Positions 1 through 12,400 of a DNA stretch of 34,232 nt are shown here, one piece after another. The first letter of the stretch is position 1, and every line of letters begins with the position of its first letter. The stretch lies in NCBI GenBank assembly GCA_034698045.1, contig JAQGAU010000214.1, positions 1 to 34,232 of the forward strand. Direction: 5' to 3'. This DNA is from Paramacrobiotus richtersi. Taxonomy: Eukaryota; Tardigrada; Eutardigrada; Parachela; Macrobiotidae. The position numbers were made by a program, and so were the translations under genes. The notes beneath the pieces were generated by a model. The model worked only from the letters and a program-made list of their open reading frames with translations. It did no database searches and had not been told where the DNA came from.

Positions 1-2500
1 ATGCTTGGCTGTTATTACAGGCCAACCGGGCAGAGGAGGGGGGAGGGGCGTCAGCAGATATTTTCAAAATTGCATTCCTGTGTCGACAGGCCCACCACCC
101 GTGAATGTCGTTAATATAAAAAAGCGGACAGCGGATAGAAATTCATTTCCGTTTTAGCTGATTTCACAAATGCAAATAATATGCGAATTTAATTAGTATG
201 CGCGTTGTTTTTTTAACTTCCATAAGCATTTGTTACTCGCCCGTATTTCGCTAACCAACCGTTAAAAATTGCGCTACGGCCTCCTTACGCGAAGATCAGC
301 AAGTCTATCTATCGTTCATCAAAAATCGCCCGCAGTTTACCACTCTGTTATCAAAGTCAGGCATATGTCAGCTTGGGCACATGTCCTCGTACTACAAAAG
401 CGGGCTAACCCACATGTACCAGACTGGCCGTCACTGGCGTAAGTGACCAAAGAGTTAACAGGTCCAGGTGTCCCGACGAAAGTATCCGCATATTCCAGTT
501 ATACATGGGACGTACCAGTGACTGAAAATGATCTGTACGTATACATGTCCTCGAACTGCGAAATAGCCTTCGGCAACTGACAATTCCGAGAACGTGGCCA
601 TGGAATGGGATTCCGTTGCAGGGCTGTAAGCTCCCCCATCCGCTCTCTGTCCGGGTGTGCTTGTGTGTACGAGGTACGGACTCCGTTTCGGTTGGGCTGC
701 CGGACCTTGTCGATTCTTGAGGAACACGTATATGTCCGCTTATGTGGCATGATCATACGTATTGTTCTGCTAACATTGTAAGATGTCTGTGTTCCATGGT
801 GTGTGCAGTGTGGTACTGATGCACCATGTTGATGTTATTGGTCACCGCGGACTGCCTTGCAGTTGCATGGCTGCAAAGGGCACGATGTCCCAACACATAC
901 GAAAAGGAACCACGGTGTCGAAAGACTTTTCGAAGGGCCGGATACCATGTAGCCACTGGATTTCCGGTTCGAAAAGACCAGATGGTGCCACTGTGGCTCC
1001 GGTTCAAGACTAGTATGGGACGAAACTTGTATGGATAACGTAGCTGATTTTTATAGTGACGAGAACGCTGAACGTGCAGGTCACGCCGCACACTTGGCCG
1101 AAAGAACGAAATGGCGCCATGCTACGCATTCCCTAAACGTCAGGGAATCCTGTTTTATTCGGGAGCCGTTGAAATCTTGGAGATTTTTGGTTGTGCGTCG
1201 AAGAGAGACGATTCTGTTTTTTTAGACGTGGAAAATTCTCCAACAATCCGGACTCTGGAAAGTTACGGTCTACCGCTTTTCTCGCATTCGTTGTATTATT
1301 CTAGCCGTTGACAGGGAGAGTGCTGGCTTTGTTTTTGTATAAGAACAAGAGGTACCAGTGTACGAAATATTATGCTGCTGTGTTCGTATAACCTATATAT
1401 GCTGTAATGTGGTCTATGTGCAAAATGTAGCCTGATTCTTACAGGATGTAGAATTATTCTTGGTTTAAATTATTACCTCAATAAGATTACAGTGTCGCTA
1501 TATCCCCATGACCCTAACGAGACTGGTAGGCCGTTGAAAATGAAATCGCGCAAGCACAACAAATAACAGCGCTCCCTCATTCTTGGTCGACACATTTAAG
1601 ACAAGGGCAAAACTGCCAATCTGCGAGCTTAATGGATGCCTATCCCGTGGAGTGCTCCACTTTCAAGTGCAGATTGCACGGCATCTACAAACCTTATACC
1701 GGGAATCAGACGCGCTTTATACGACGATGAGTCTGTGTATGCAAACATTGGGTTTATATTGATGTCGTCGTGTAGACGGTTCTATCGATATCTGTACTAT
1801 ACGCAGGATTACAGCAGCTTGTAGGTTCTATTATCTAAATGTGCCTTTTTCTCCTGTATAACACTGTTATGTACACATTTGCCGTTCCTCAGCTCTGTTC
1901 CAGTGATTTTGGCAGTAGTATGTAATGTCCGCCAAAGTTGGTTATGGTCTAGTAGGAATGATGCAAATTTGCCGTTATTTTGATCGATTCTGCCCTGACA
2001 CAGACAGGCAATTAGAAAAACAGCGCACGATGTACAGTATACTGCGTACGGTCCTTCGATCTATCTTAGATAAAAGCTGGGTCGGGTACAGTTGATATCA
2101 TGCACTAGGAACTGGGCGGGCGCCCAAATAGAGATCCTGGAGCGGAAGTAAATTTGCTCCTAGAGACACCTACTGAAAGCACGCTTTTCTGGGCCTCGAT
2201 TCTTCCCGTTTTATAATAGCATGAACTATATGTGAAAAGCTGAGAACGACGAAAACATTACTTTTACTAAGGTTCGAAGGACAGCTCACAACCCAACTAT
2301 AGCAACGCGAAGCATCCCGATTTGCACATCTTTTATATCGTTTGAAAGAGCGTAACGTGTAGGTGCTAGATCTGCTGTCAAATCTTACCAGATGCTTGAG
2401 ATTTAAAATCTGACTCCAGGTCAAAGATATCGCAGAGCATGCACAATAGTATAGTGGCTTTTCAGTGGATTGCTATGGAAATCCTGTGAGTCTTGTCAGC
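1..2500. other. No recognisable gene
   Basis: Both strands contain only short open frames of 60-112 codons, with no recognisable domain, no consistent splice structure and no RNA gene that I can identify. Composition is more balanced than in the AT-rich stretch from 3.2 kb onward, so this is probably intergenic sequence upstream of the SLC26-type gene. An exon of a gene lying mostly outside the window cannot be excluded. Confidence 0.4.
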
Positions 2501-2809
2501 ATAGAAATGTGATTGAACATCTTTATGACCAGGGAAAGATGTTTGTTTTGCTCGCTTGACTCTAAACTTTAATCTGGACCGACCCGAGAAGCACTGCAGG
2601 CCTTCCCGGTTGGCTACCATCCGCAAATCTCTGTCGGCTAAGCAACGGTTTCGGGCTTTTCGTACAACGGCTCACATGTACGTTCAACCGCATGCGATTT
2701 ATTCAACCATTCCCGCCGCATCTTCCCGCTTGCATACACCACGCTATCTCTCTCATTTCCACCCATCCCGTCCCATTCTCCGTGTAAAGTGGGCGTTAAG
2801 CGCCAACTC

Positions 2810-3095
2810 TCAGCATTTATACAAAACTCGTCTATACGCTATTGATTGGAGTTACGTCGACGAACATTCAGCAAGCTACACAACTTTCAAGGAACGCTTC
2901 CCACCCACGCTACCGGCGGAATCGCTCACAGAAATCCCTCTCTGTCAGCAAATCAAAACTTTGTTTCTTTCTGCTGCATATATCCACATCTTATTTCGGG
3001 GATTACCTTTGGGAGAGACAGTGTGTGTTTTCATCCCATCATGCATCATTGATCAGTTCCACGGGACAATGACCGGAAATCACGGCCAACTGCAG
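2810..3095 (+). promoter_or_regulatory. Candidate promoter and non-coding first exon of the SLC26-type gene
   Basis: A TATA-like TTTATAC at about 2816-2822 is followed by a GC-richer stretch ending in a strong splice donor, CTGCAG|GTAAGC, with the exon end at 3095. The coding part of the transporter gene begins just after an acceptor-like TTATTAG at 6405, so a 5' UTR exon ending at 3095 could splice to it over a 3.3-kb intron. An ATG at 3069 opens a short frame that reaches a stop soon after that junction, so it would be an upstream ORF and not the protein start. This is inference from signals only; no transcript evidence is available. Confidence 0.25.
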
Positions 3096-6000
3096 GTAAG
3101 CGCTGGGGTTTTTGTCGCATTTGGTTGGTGCAGTGGATGATTGCGCTAATCAGTCGGTAATCACCGGGATAATTGATATGATGCGCTTGATAAATGTTAT
3201 GACCAGTTGAGTTCACGTGTGTACTGTACGTACATTTGTCCTTGTCAGTACTTACCCGGTCTTTACTGTGGACTCAAGTGCGTAATTACCTTTAAATCCT
3301 AGAAAAACTGCTGTTATTTGTAATATTTGAAAAATATTATATTATTTAAATTTAGGTTTTTGGCGACATTTATTTGTTCATATATATAAAGATAAAAGAA
3401 ATACGCTAACTATAAGAAAATACAGTAATTCAAATTCGATCATACAGAAATGTATTATGTGTTGCAATAGCCGGTCAAAATTAAGCAGATAAAGAATAAA
3501 TCTCGTAATTATTAAGACAGCCGTTGTAACTAATAAATAAGAATAATTAAAGAATTTCTGCAACAATTATTCGTTTTTTTAACCACAGAAACTTTGGATT
3601 GTACGTGTCCTTTATTTATGTCGTAGCGGAAATCCGAAAGCCCTCGTTAAAAAATGCTATCCGCGTTTTATGCAGAACACGCGCGCCGATAAAAAGGGAA
3701 AAAACAACAAAGCGCAGATTGTGTATTTACCCAGTGAAAATGCCGTTTGGCATGCAAATCACAGCGTAATTGGCATGCAAATTTTACCGGCCCGGAAAGA
3801 GCGCCCAGCTCAGCGTTGTTCCGGCAACGACCAGATGGGAGGTTGTCGCTAATGAGTTTCCTTTTAGAATACTGTAAACTGCCAGCGTGGGGGATTCGTG
3901 AGCAATGGCGGTTTAATTGCAACCATATAATAAAAAAACTGCTTCCCATTGAACAGGACTTTCCGGGAAGAAAGTTGTATACTTGGACTGTTTAACAGGG
4001 ACATTGATATTTATTTAAATTTGCATTTTTTTGGAAAGTGCACAAAATTATTATAATTATAAATTCCAGTTACTATAAAAGATTTTCTTTTGATTTGTTT
4101 ACCAAAATTTGCAACTACAGATTCTGGTAAAATATTACATTTGAAACATTTATAAATGTCAGAAACAAAAATTTTTAAATTTAAACTTAATTTTTTAAAA
4201 TTAAAATAGAAGATTATAATTTAAAATAGCTTTATCTAAAAAGGGTTTAATTTTATTTTAAAAATACTTATCACTTAGAACAGAATATGCGTATTGGGTA
4301 AATGTAAACTCCGCTTTTTAATTTTGTGCTCTTTACGCTGGATGACTTTTGCCACACCGGCATTTGTGACATTTTTAATGAACTATAAATAGACACATTA
4401 ATGTTTACCTTGAACGCTGTCAAGTAATAGTAGCCAATAATATTGATATAGAGAAAGGAACGCATATACCTTTTCATGAAAGAAACACTCCAACTTTTTA
4501 TTAAATCACGCCGCGATATTTAATACGCACCCAGTAAACGAAATAAATATATAAATTGCGAAAATATTCGCTAAATAATACGGTAAAAAATACACTTGGA
4601 AATTATTTAAAAAACTATAAACGTTTTAAATAAAGGAAATATTTATCGCGCAAAAATATTTCAGTTTCATTTTCAAATATTTACCAATGGGGTTTTTTCA
4701 AAATAAAAAAAAATATGATTTATGTGGAGAAATTGAACATTTTTCAACAATAGTACGTTTATTTGATTTTACGAAGAATTACAAATCTTTAATTAAACCG
4801 AACAATTCGAACATTTTCATAAGAAAGAGCTATAAAATTTTATCGATAAAAATGCAACTACTTGAAGAGCGGATATCGGACTTTAGACATACAATATCAA
4901 AATTGCCCGCGCCAATCCAAAAATAGCCAGGAAAGTGGTGAAAGTGTTCCGGCAAAACAAATACAACTTTATTATTCTTCCTAAATATAGGTACCCCGTC
5001 GCTGACGTACACATATATCGACTATTCCAAAATCTCCATTTTTCACACCGACACAATTTCCATATTTTACACCCGTTTATTGCCGAAAATTTTCTCCACA
5101 CTCTAGCGGAACTTTCCCTCCCAACGCCCGGAAATCCCAAAAAATATCGATTTTTTCTTCTTTTCTTTAAAACGACTTGGAGAAGTGATAGGGCGTCCGT
5201 TTGGTTTAAAATGTTCTTTACAAAACTCCGCGTTATACATTTTCTGTAAAATGATCCATATTCCCATGCAATTGACTGTTTCGCGGCCCAATCGATGGAC
5301 AGCGTTATAAAGTTTATATATGCGCTCTGTTAAGAGAAAATTCGATACGCTAGGGAGAAAAAATGGGACTGGTGCGCACACACACTTCCGGTCGGTCTTT
5401 CTGATTTGTTAGATAAACGGAGACCGTTTTCTCGATGTACGTCGTTCGGGGGTTAATTTGAGCGTATTTCTGCACGGGTTGTACTGGTTAAACAGCAGGG
5501 CGGTGTGCCGGGCGTTGTGTCCCGCTGCCGGATGTTGCAATGGGTTTTTTAGCATTTTTTTTTATACGTTTCCTGTCGGAAATTACGTGCTTTTGCCGAT
5601 GGTTGTTATTTGCATGGATTTACATTATGCCGTGAAATGAAGTGAATTTTTATGCATTTTTGATGTGTAGGTATTTGTTCGGAGGTCAATGATAGTAAAT
5701 TGTGGAACTGCATTGACGAGGCGGTTACATGGCGGAAACGAGAATTACTGTCTAAATTGTTCCGTCGTGCAGTATTACGGTAGTGCGAATTATATCGGAA
5801 AATTGTTTTTAATAATTTATTAATCAGGTCATTTTTTTGATGTGCCATTGCGTTGATGAGAAATTTTGTTAATAAGTTAATAACCAGAACAAGGGAACTT
5901 CAGAATGCCGCAAACAGCGTCTTGATCCGATTGAATGTAATTCGTGTTACAAAGAGCCACGAAAAACTCTGTTATAATTAAATTAATATGAGACATTCTT

Positions 6001-6405
6001 GAAATAAGGGTAACTTTGGTTTTAATTGCTAACAGCGACTGCACCATGTGTTACCTTTAAATGAATGAAAAAATGAGTACTAACTGAATGATACTTTTCC
6101 ATATTAACACTTATTGTTGCGTAAACAATTCTGCATCATTATTAATTTTTACTATTTATTTATTGGTTTTACTTTTCATATGAACGCATTTATTATTACA
6201 TAAAAGTATGTGTACTCGTACATATTACAGTAGTGTGGTTACATTTTATACCATGGTACAGTAATAAACACATATATTATTTTATTTTCTAATTGTAGTA
6301 TATATTTCGTAATATACAGATAATATTACTATTATTACTGTACTATACATTACTTTATTGATCAAGTGTCATTTACTATTTTATAATTTTTTTTATAATT
6401 ATTAG
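3096..6405 (+). other. AT-rich non-coding stretch, possible first intron of the SLC26-type gene
   Basis: About 3.3 kb of strongly AT-rich sequence with long A/T runs and no frame resembling a protein. It ends at an AT-rich acceptor-like TTATTAG (AG at 6404-6405), 31 bases before the transporter start codon. It fits a large 5' intron or an upstream region. A separate candidate promoter lies within it near 5.3 kb. Confidence 0.35.
5286..5340 (+). promoter_or_regulatory. Candidate core promoter (CCAAT, ATCGAT, TATAAAG)
   Basis: CCCAAT at 5287-5292 overlaps an ATCGAT palindrome at 5291-5296 and is followed by a canonical TATAAAG at 5306-5312. The sequence downstream to about 5.6 kb is less AT-rich than its surroundings. 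It could be an alternative promoter for the transporter gene about 1.1 kb further on. Such short motifs are common by chance in AT-rich DNA, so this is weak. Confidence 0.25.
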
Positions 6406-6436
6406 GAGAATTAAACAACCGACCACATTGCCCAGC

Positions 6437-9400
6437 ATGAGTATGGACACGGACCCCGAGAAGTACGACTCGGCCCGCTCCGATCTGGACGACACGGACG
6501 ACGCGTCCGACCTGGAGAAAGAAATGGCCGAAGACCCGGCGGACATCCAGCCCCGCTTCTACCGCACCCCCTCGGTGGATCTGATCCCGACGGCGGCGGC
6601 AGTAGCGGCCGCCCGCCGTCGCAGCTCCATCAAGAGCATTACGAAGCGGCCGACCGGGGTGACGGCGGAAGCGCGCCGGCGCAGCTTCGCCACGTCACCC
6701 CACAAATCCGCGATCCCGCCCTTTGGCGGCGACTCGGCCGAGATCTCGTCGGAGCGGGAGATTGAGCTGGAGGAGCGGATACGGCTGGCCGAGGGGAGTG
6801 ACCGGGCCGGACCGGAGGATGAGGAGATTGCCCGGTTTGGCGGGCCGTATACGCTACAAGTGAGGAGAGAAAAATGCCGGACAACGTTAACCTGGATCAT
6901 AGGCATTTAATTTTAATTGTTATACAAAATATTCAGCATTTACTTTCGTTATATTATCATAATTTTTTATTTTTTTTTATATTTTTTGTTATGTTATTTG
7001 AGCCAACACGCAATTTTTCGGATATGTACTGCAGTTATAAGCTAACAATTATCATGCAATGTGTGACCGATTTTCATTTCCTTCGTTTTTCATTTTACTC
7101 CATTCTCATTCGGAAATAAATTGTTTTAACAAAAATACAGTTCTGTAATGGTAGAAGTAAACCGTGATAATAAAGAAACTGCTGCAAAAATAATTTTTTG
7201 ATTGAGTCAGGAAAATTAGCGCAGTTAACGATTTAAGTACCTTTCTTCTAAATTTTTATTGGCATTTTTCCTTTCGTTAAAGGGTAATAATAATTACGTT
7301 ACCAGATTAATTTACTGCAAAAATCCATATAAAAAACAACTATCGTAAATCCGAACATCCCATATTGCGGATCCAGATACTTATATTTGTACTGTATTTA
7401 TTTTTTTACCTTGAAAACAACTGAATTCAAGCATCCATATTCCGGGTCCAAAATACCAGATATTTATTTTATTTATTTATTTTATTTTGAAGCAGCTAAA
7501 TGCGCACATCCATATTCCATAAATTCATAATCATAAAACATTCAGCTGGCACAAAAAAACACCCGTTTAGTGAAGACGGCAATTTTTGTCTCTAACCTAG
7601 GATCTCAAGGATGAGCTGAAGGATCTGTGTACATTACGCACACTGCAACGAAAATTGCCCATTACGGCGTGGCTGCCCAAGTATTCTCGGGAGGATTTGA
7701 TGGGGGATGTTGTGGCCGGATTGACGGTCGGCCTCACAGGTATACAGGGCATAAGTGGTACTTACGGATTAGGGATTTATCTCCCGGTAATGATTTGATC
7801 GATGCATTAACCTTTCGCGGGAAAAAGTGCATACTCACTTGTACTTGAAACGGTCAGCTTACGCTTGGTAAAGGTCACCGCAGGAGTGTCACCCGCTGGT
7901 GTTAGTGGGACTAACGACTCGTGTAATAAAATTAATTGGGCAGTAACATTTAATTAGGTAATCTATTAGAAAGGTCATTAAATGTACCATAAACAATTTG
8001 TCCGATACTTATGCTTTATTCAACAGAACCAATTATGCACAGTAAATCGGTTCAAAAGGAAAAAAACAAAAATTTAGGTTTAAAAAAAATATTTATATAA
8101 AGTATTTATTATACGTATTTACTTAGATAAAGTTTATATATAAAAGGCAAAATATTCTCTAGCCTGTTGTTTGTCAGGAACTGCGGTGATACGATAGTGT
8201 CAGAAAAGTTTGTAAATATTTTGTAAAAAGTTTGTTTCTTTTTGAATGGTACTGTTTTTTTCTTTTATTGTAAAGTATATTTTTATTATATTGATATAGT
8301 TTTTATCATAAAATATGTCTTTTTTATTTGTCAAGATTGTTATTCGGTTTATTGTTTCGTTAAATAAAAAAATAAATCTAAATTCTAACAAAAACCAAAT
8401 TATTACGAAAACAATATGATTATGTAAAATAGCGTTTATGTAATGTAAAATCAAAAAAACCAGTGTTATGCAACATAAGATTAGCGTTAATATTTTTAAC
8501 TTGCAGTGGTACCGCAGTGTCTAGCCTATGCCCAAATTGCCGCAATCAACCTGGAGGTAACTACCATAATATTCTCCGAAAAATCACCAACTCTTTCCAC
8601 TAACTCATCCATTAATTAATTAGTACGGTCTCAACTCGGCCTATATTGGCTGCTTCGTCTACGCATTACTGGGCACCTCCAAGGACGTCACCGTCGGTCC
8701 CACGGCCATCTTATCCCTGCTGACCGGGACGTTTATTGCGCGCGACGGCAACGAAGGGAAATGGGCCATTTTACTGTGCTTCTTCGTCGGCTGTTTCCAG
8801 TTGCTCATGGGCTTTTTACGCTTAGGTAAGCAAACTGGGATTTGTCGGTTTCACGACGAGATAAAGGTCAATATTTATCTTTTGCCAGTGTTTGTGTGCA
8901 TTTAGAAATCGGGGATTTTTGCGGGGGATCTAGTTTAAATAAACAGTTTATACGGATTAAGTGATTGGGAAAATCTTCCGGTTTTAACATATAGAATAAA
9001 ATATACTATATTTGGATTGTATATAAAACATATCAAAAATATATACTACTTAGTAGTATACAAAAAGCACTACCCGCTTACATTAAAATGTTGCAACATT
9101 AAATTTTCTAATGGTTATTTGGCTAAAACATGAGCACTCTGCATTCAAGATTTTTCTATACTTCCATTATTTTTATACTATATATTATTCTTACATACGT
9201 AAAAAGAAAAGTTTTCCGAATTTTTCTATATTATTTTTATATATGCACATGTAAAAAGAAAATCATTCAGCTCTTTTCTATATTATTTTAAAATTTCAGT
9301 ATTTTATAGTGATTGTATATAATTATGTGAAAAGAAAAGCGTTCAGAATTTTCTTATTTTATTTTCATATTTTTGTATTTTATATTATTTTTACATATGT

Positions 9401-12400
9401 GAAAAGAAAAATTTTCAGGATTTTTCTATATCATATATCATATCTTATGATTTCTATATCATATCTCTATATCATATCTGTATTTTTATATTTTACATTT
9501 ATTATTATATATATGAAAAGAAAAGCTTTCTAAGGGAATAATAATATGCGTCATTAAAAATTGATATTCATGTATAAGAGAAACAGATTTACGTCAATGA
9601 CTTTTCTACGCTGACAACGAACCACGAAGGGTTAACGATTTTTCCCCCAACCTACAAATGCGTAGCCTAAAAATTGTCAGCCGCGATTAGGCCCGGCATC
9701 GTCGATGCGCTACGACCTATTGCGTAATTTGTCAAGATTCGCTGTGTGGCTGGGGCAAAAAATCGATGCGCTGCATGTTGTAGGATTCCTGATTAACTTT
9801 ATCTCCACGCCGGTCGTCTCGGGATTCACGCAGGCCGCTGTGGTGGTGATTATCATGAGTCAAATCAAGAATCTAATGGGATTACCCAAGTTTGGTACGG
9901 CCAAGGATAATATCGTCCAAACATTACATGGATATGCCACCAATATGCACGCGACAAAGTATGCCGGCATTTTCTTTTTTAAGACCCTGTATTATATTTT
10001 TTTGTATTATATTTATATTATACTTACATTTTGCAGTTTAGAAAACGAATATAAATATAAATCAAAATACATGTAAAATAAAATAAAATTGTAACGTCAC
10101 GTGGATACCAAGACACAGTGAAAAAAAAGTAAAGAAAAATTAGCGAAGATTTTCTGCAAAAAAACAGAATAAAATAAAACAGTAAATGGATCAACTTATA
10201 TGTTTTTACCTGAACAGAAAAACACGTGAAATGATTTCAGAAAATCATTGACGCGTAATTTTATGACACTGTATTCCAGTTCAAGACTACTTAAAATTTC
10301 CGCAAAAATTGCTGTTTTATGCATGCTATTTTCACAATAATATTGTAGACCGAAAACAAAGGATGGAAAACAATGGTTTATTAAAAACAGAGGATAAATT
10401 AAGATAATGCGGAAACAAATTTGTATAATGGCGCTAGATAATTTGTTCGGGGAAAAAAAGACTATCATAATAATAAATCTAACGGTTAATAAATCCCTCC
10501 CAAGAAAAACCAATAAAATATTACAACATATATTTTTTTTAACTACGCATATTGCTCAACTGTGGAACATGCTGCAATAAATTGAAAAAAAATCTTTGAA
10601 CAATTCAAGACTTTTTTCTTCATCAGAATTGTTATTATTTACAGCGGATGGGATGTGCTGATCGGGTGCATTTGCATCACCCTGCTGCTCCTGATGCGCG
10701 ACATGAAGATGCCGGCCTGGAAGAATACCACTCGGGCGCCGTCGAAAGGCTGGCTGGCGATGAAAGAGACCATTCGATTATTAAGTGTTTGTGAGTGTTG
10801 CCAATAACCAATTATGTGCCAATAATTTCTTAACACTAAGCACGCGTTCGTATATAAAAAGAGCCTCTAAATGGATGTGACAATGATTAGTTAGAGAAAG
10901 AAATGTAGCACATAAAAAAAGTCGTTATAAATTATCCTACGCGCGTGCTGGTGAATGATATTGGAAGCCTAATATTTTTTCTAGAATATTGTTTAAGATA
11001 GTGTTGATATGATTAGAACTGACTTCTACGCAAAGAACAGCATAGAACCCGCAGTTTTGCATCAATTTTAAAGTTTTTAAAGTTCACAGCGCATTTTCGA
11101 TTTCAGATTTTTTGATTGGTTGGCAGAGTTCGGCCCACTTTTTTAACAATCAGCATAATCCATTTCAAAATAATCTTATGGTAAAGTTGACTAACACATT
11201 CATAAGGAATTATACAATTATTTTCATTAATACGGAGTAATACAGCTCTAACTAAAAATCAAAACGTATGGTCGTAAAGTTTCAAGAAGTTTGGATAAAA
11301 CGCTGAATTATTTGAGAAGAACATGTGTTTAAACTTTTCACCGCTGTTGCGCAATAACCGGACGTTGCGCGCACAACGGGATTTCTGGACACTGTGTATC
11401 CATGTTCTGGTTATTAAAACAATAATGCACGTTGATGCAACGATTACAGCTGCGCGGCGGTCTTGATCTTACTAATAGTTATAACAATGGGTGGAAAATG
11501 ACCTTAAAGTGGATAAAGGATAATTTTTATGCCGACTATCTGCCTTCATTATTGTGAACTTCTGTTGTTTTTAGACGAACTGTTTTAGTGTCGTTTTTTT
11601 CTTGAATTCACTGTTTTTCATTGCGCATGTTACTGTGTCTGTAGATTTTCAATAAGGGATCCTCCCTTGTATCTGTGGAAGTAAAACAATTAAACTAAAC
11701 TAAACTAAACTAAACTAAATGATTGTCCATGTCGTTTCCAGCCCGTTACGCCATCGTCGTGGTCCTCGCCACGGCCCTCCAAGTGGTCTTCTCCCAGTAC
11801 GACGCCACCCGCAGCGCCCTCTCCGTAGTTGGTCATGTCGATGCCAAACTCTCCGCCCCGGAGCTGCCCACCTTCAACATCGGGGACCGGCCCTTTGGGG
11901 ACGTCCTGGCCACGTTCGGGTCGGGATTGGTGCTGGTCCCCTTACTCGGCACCATGGAGTCCATCGCCGTGGCCAAGACCTTTGCTCACAAGTTCCGGTA
12001 TAACATCGACACCACCCAGGAGTTTCTGGCGCTGGGCACGGCCAATGTGGTGTCGGCGTTCTTCGGGGCGTACCCGGTCACCGGGGCGTTCACCCGGTCG
12101 GCACTGAATGCCGAGAGCGGGGTGCGGACACCTATGGGCTGTGTCGTCACAGGTAAATACCGGAGTATTATTATTATTATACCACTACAGTGACTGAACC
12201 GTGTTGAAAGGAGTTTGGATAAAACGCTGAATTATTTGAGAAGGAAACTTAAAATGTGTTTAAACCTTTCACGGCTGTTGCGCAATAACCGGACGTTGCG
12301 CGCACAAACGGATTTGGAAATTTTTGGATATTTTGGATTTTATAATGTTTTTGGTCAACTTTCGAAATATGATAGTACTGTACATAAAAGTAAGTATAAT

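Noticed and set aside
2556-3140. A 194-codon open frame on the plus strand
   Set aside because: It has no recognisable domain, an odd composition rich in His, Ser, Arg and Pro, no conventional ATG at its first codon, and two competing open frames in the same place. The donor-like site at 3096 also lies within it. It is more likely a promoter or UTR region.
6559-6906. Open frames of 81-115 codons on the minus strand opposite transporter exon 1
   Set aside because: They are mirror frames of a GC-rich coding exon whose plus-strand frame is in phase with the rest of the gene.
9309-9533. 74-codon frame rich in Phe, Ile and Tyr
   Set aside because: It is translation of an AT-rich imperfect tandem repeat inside a transporter intron.
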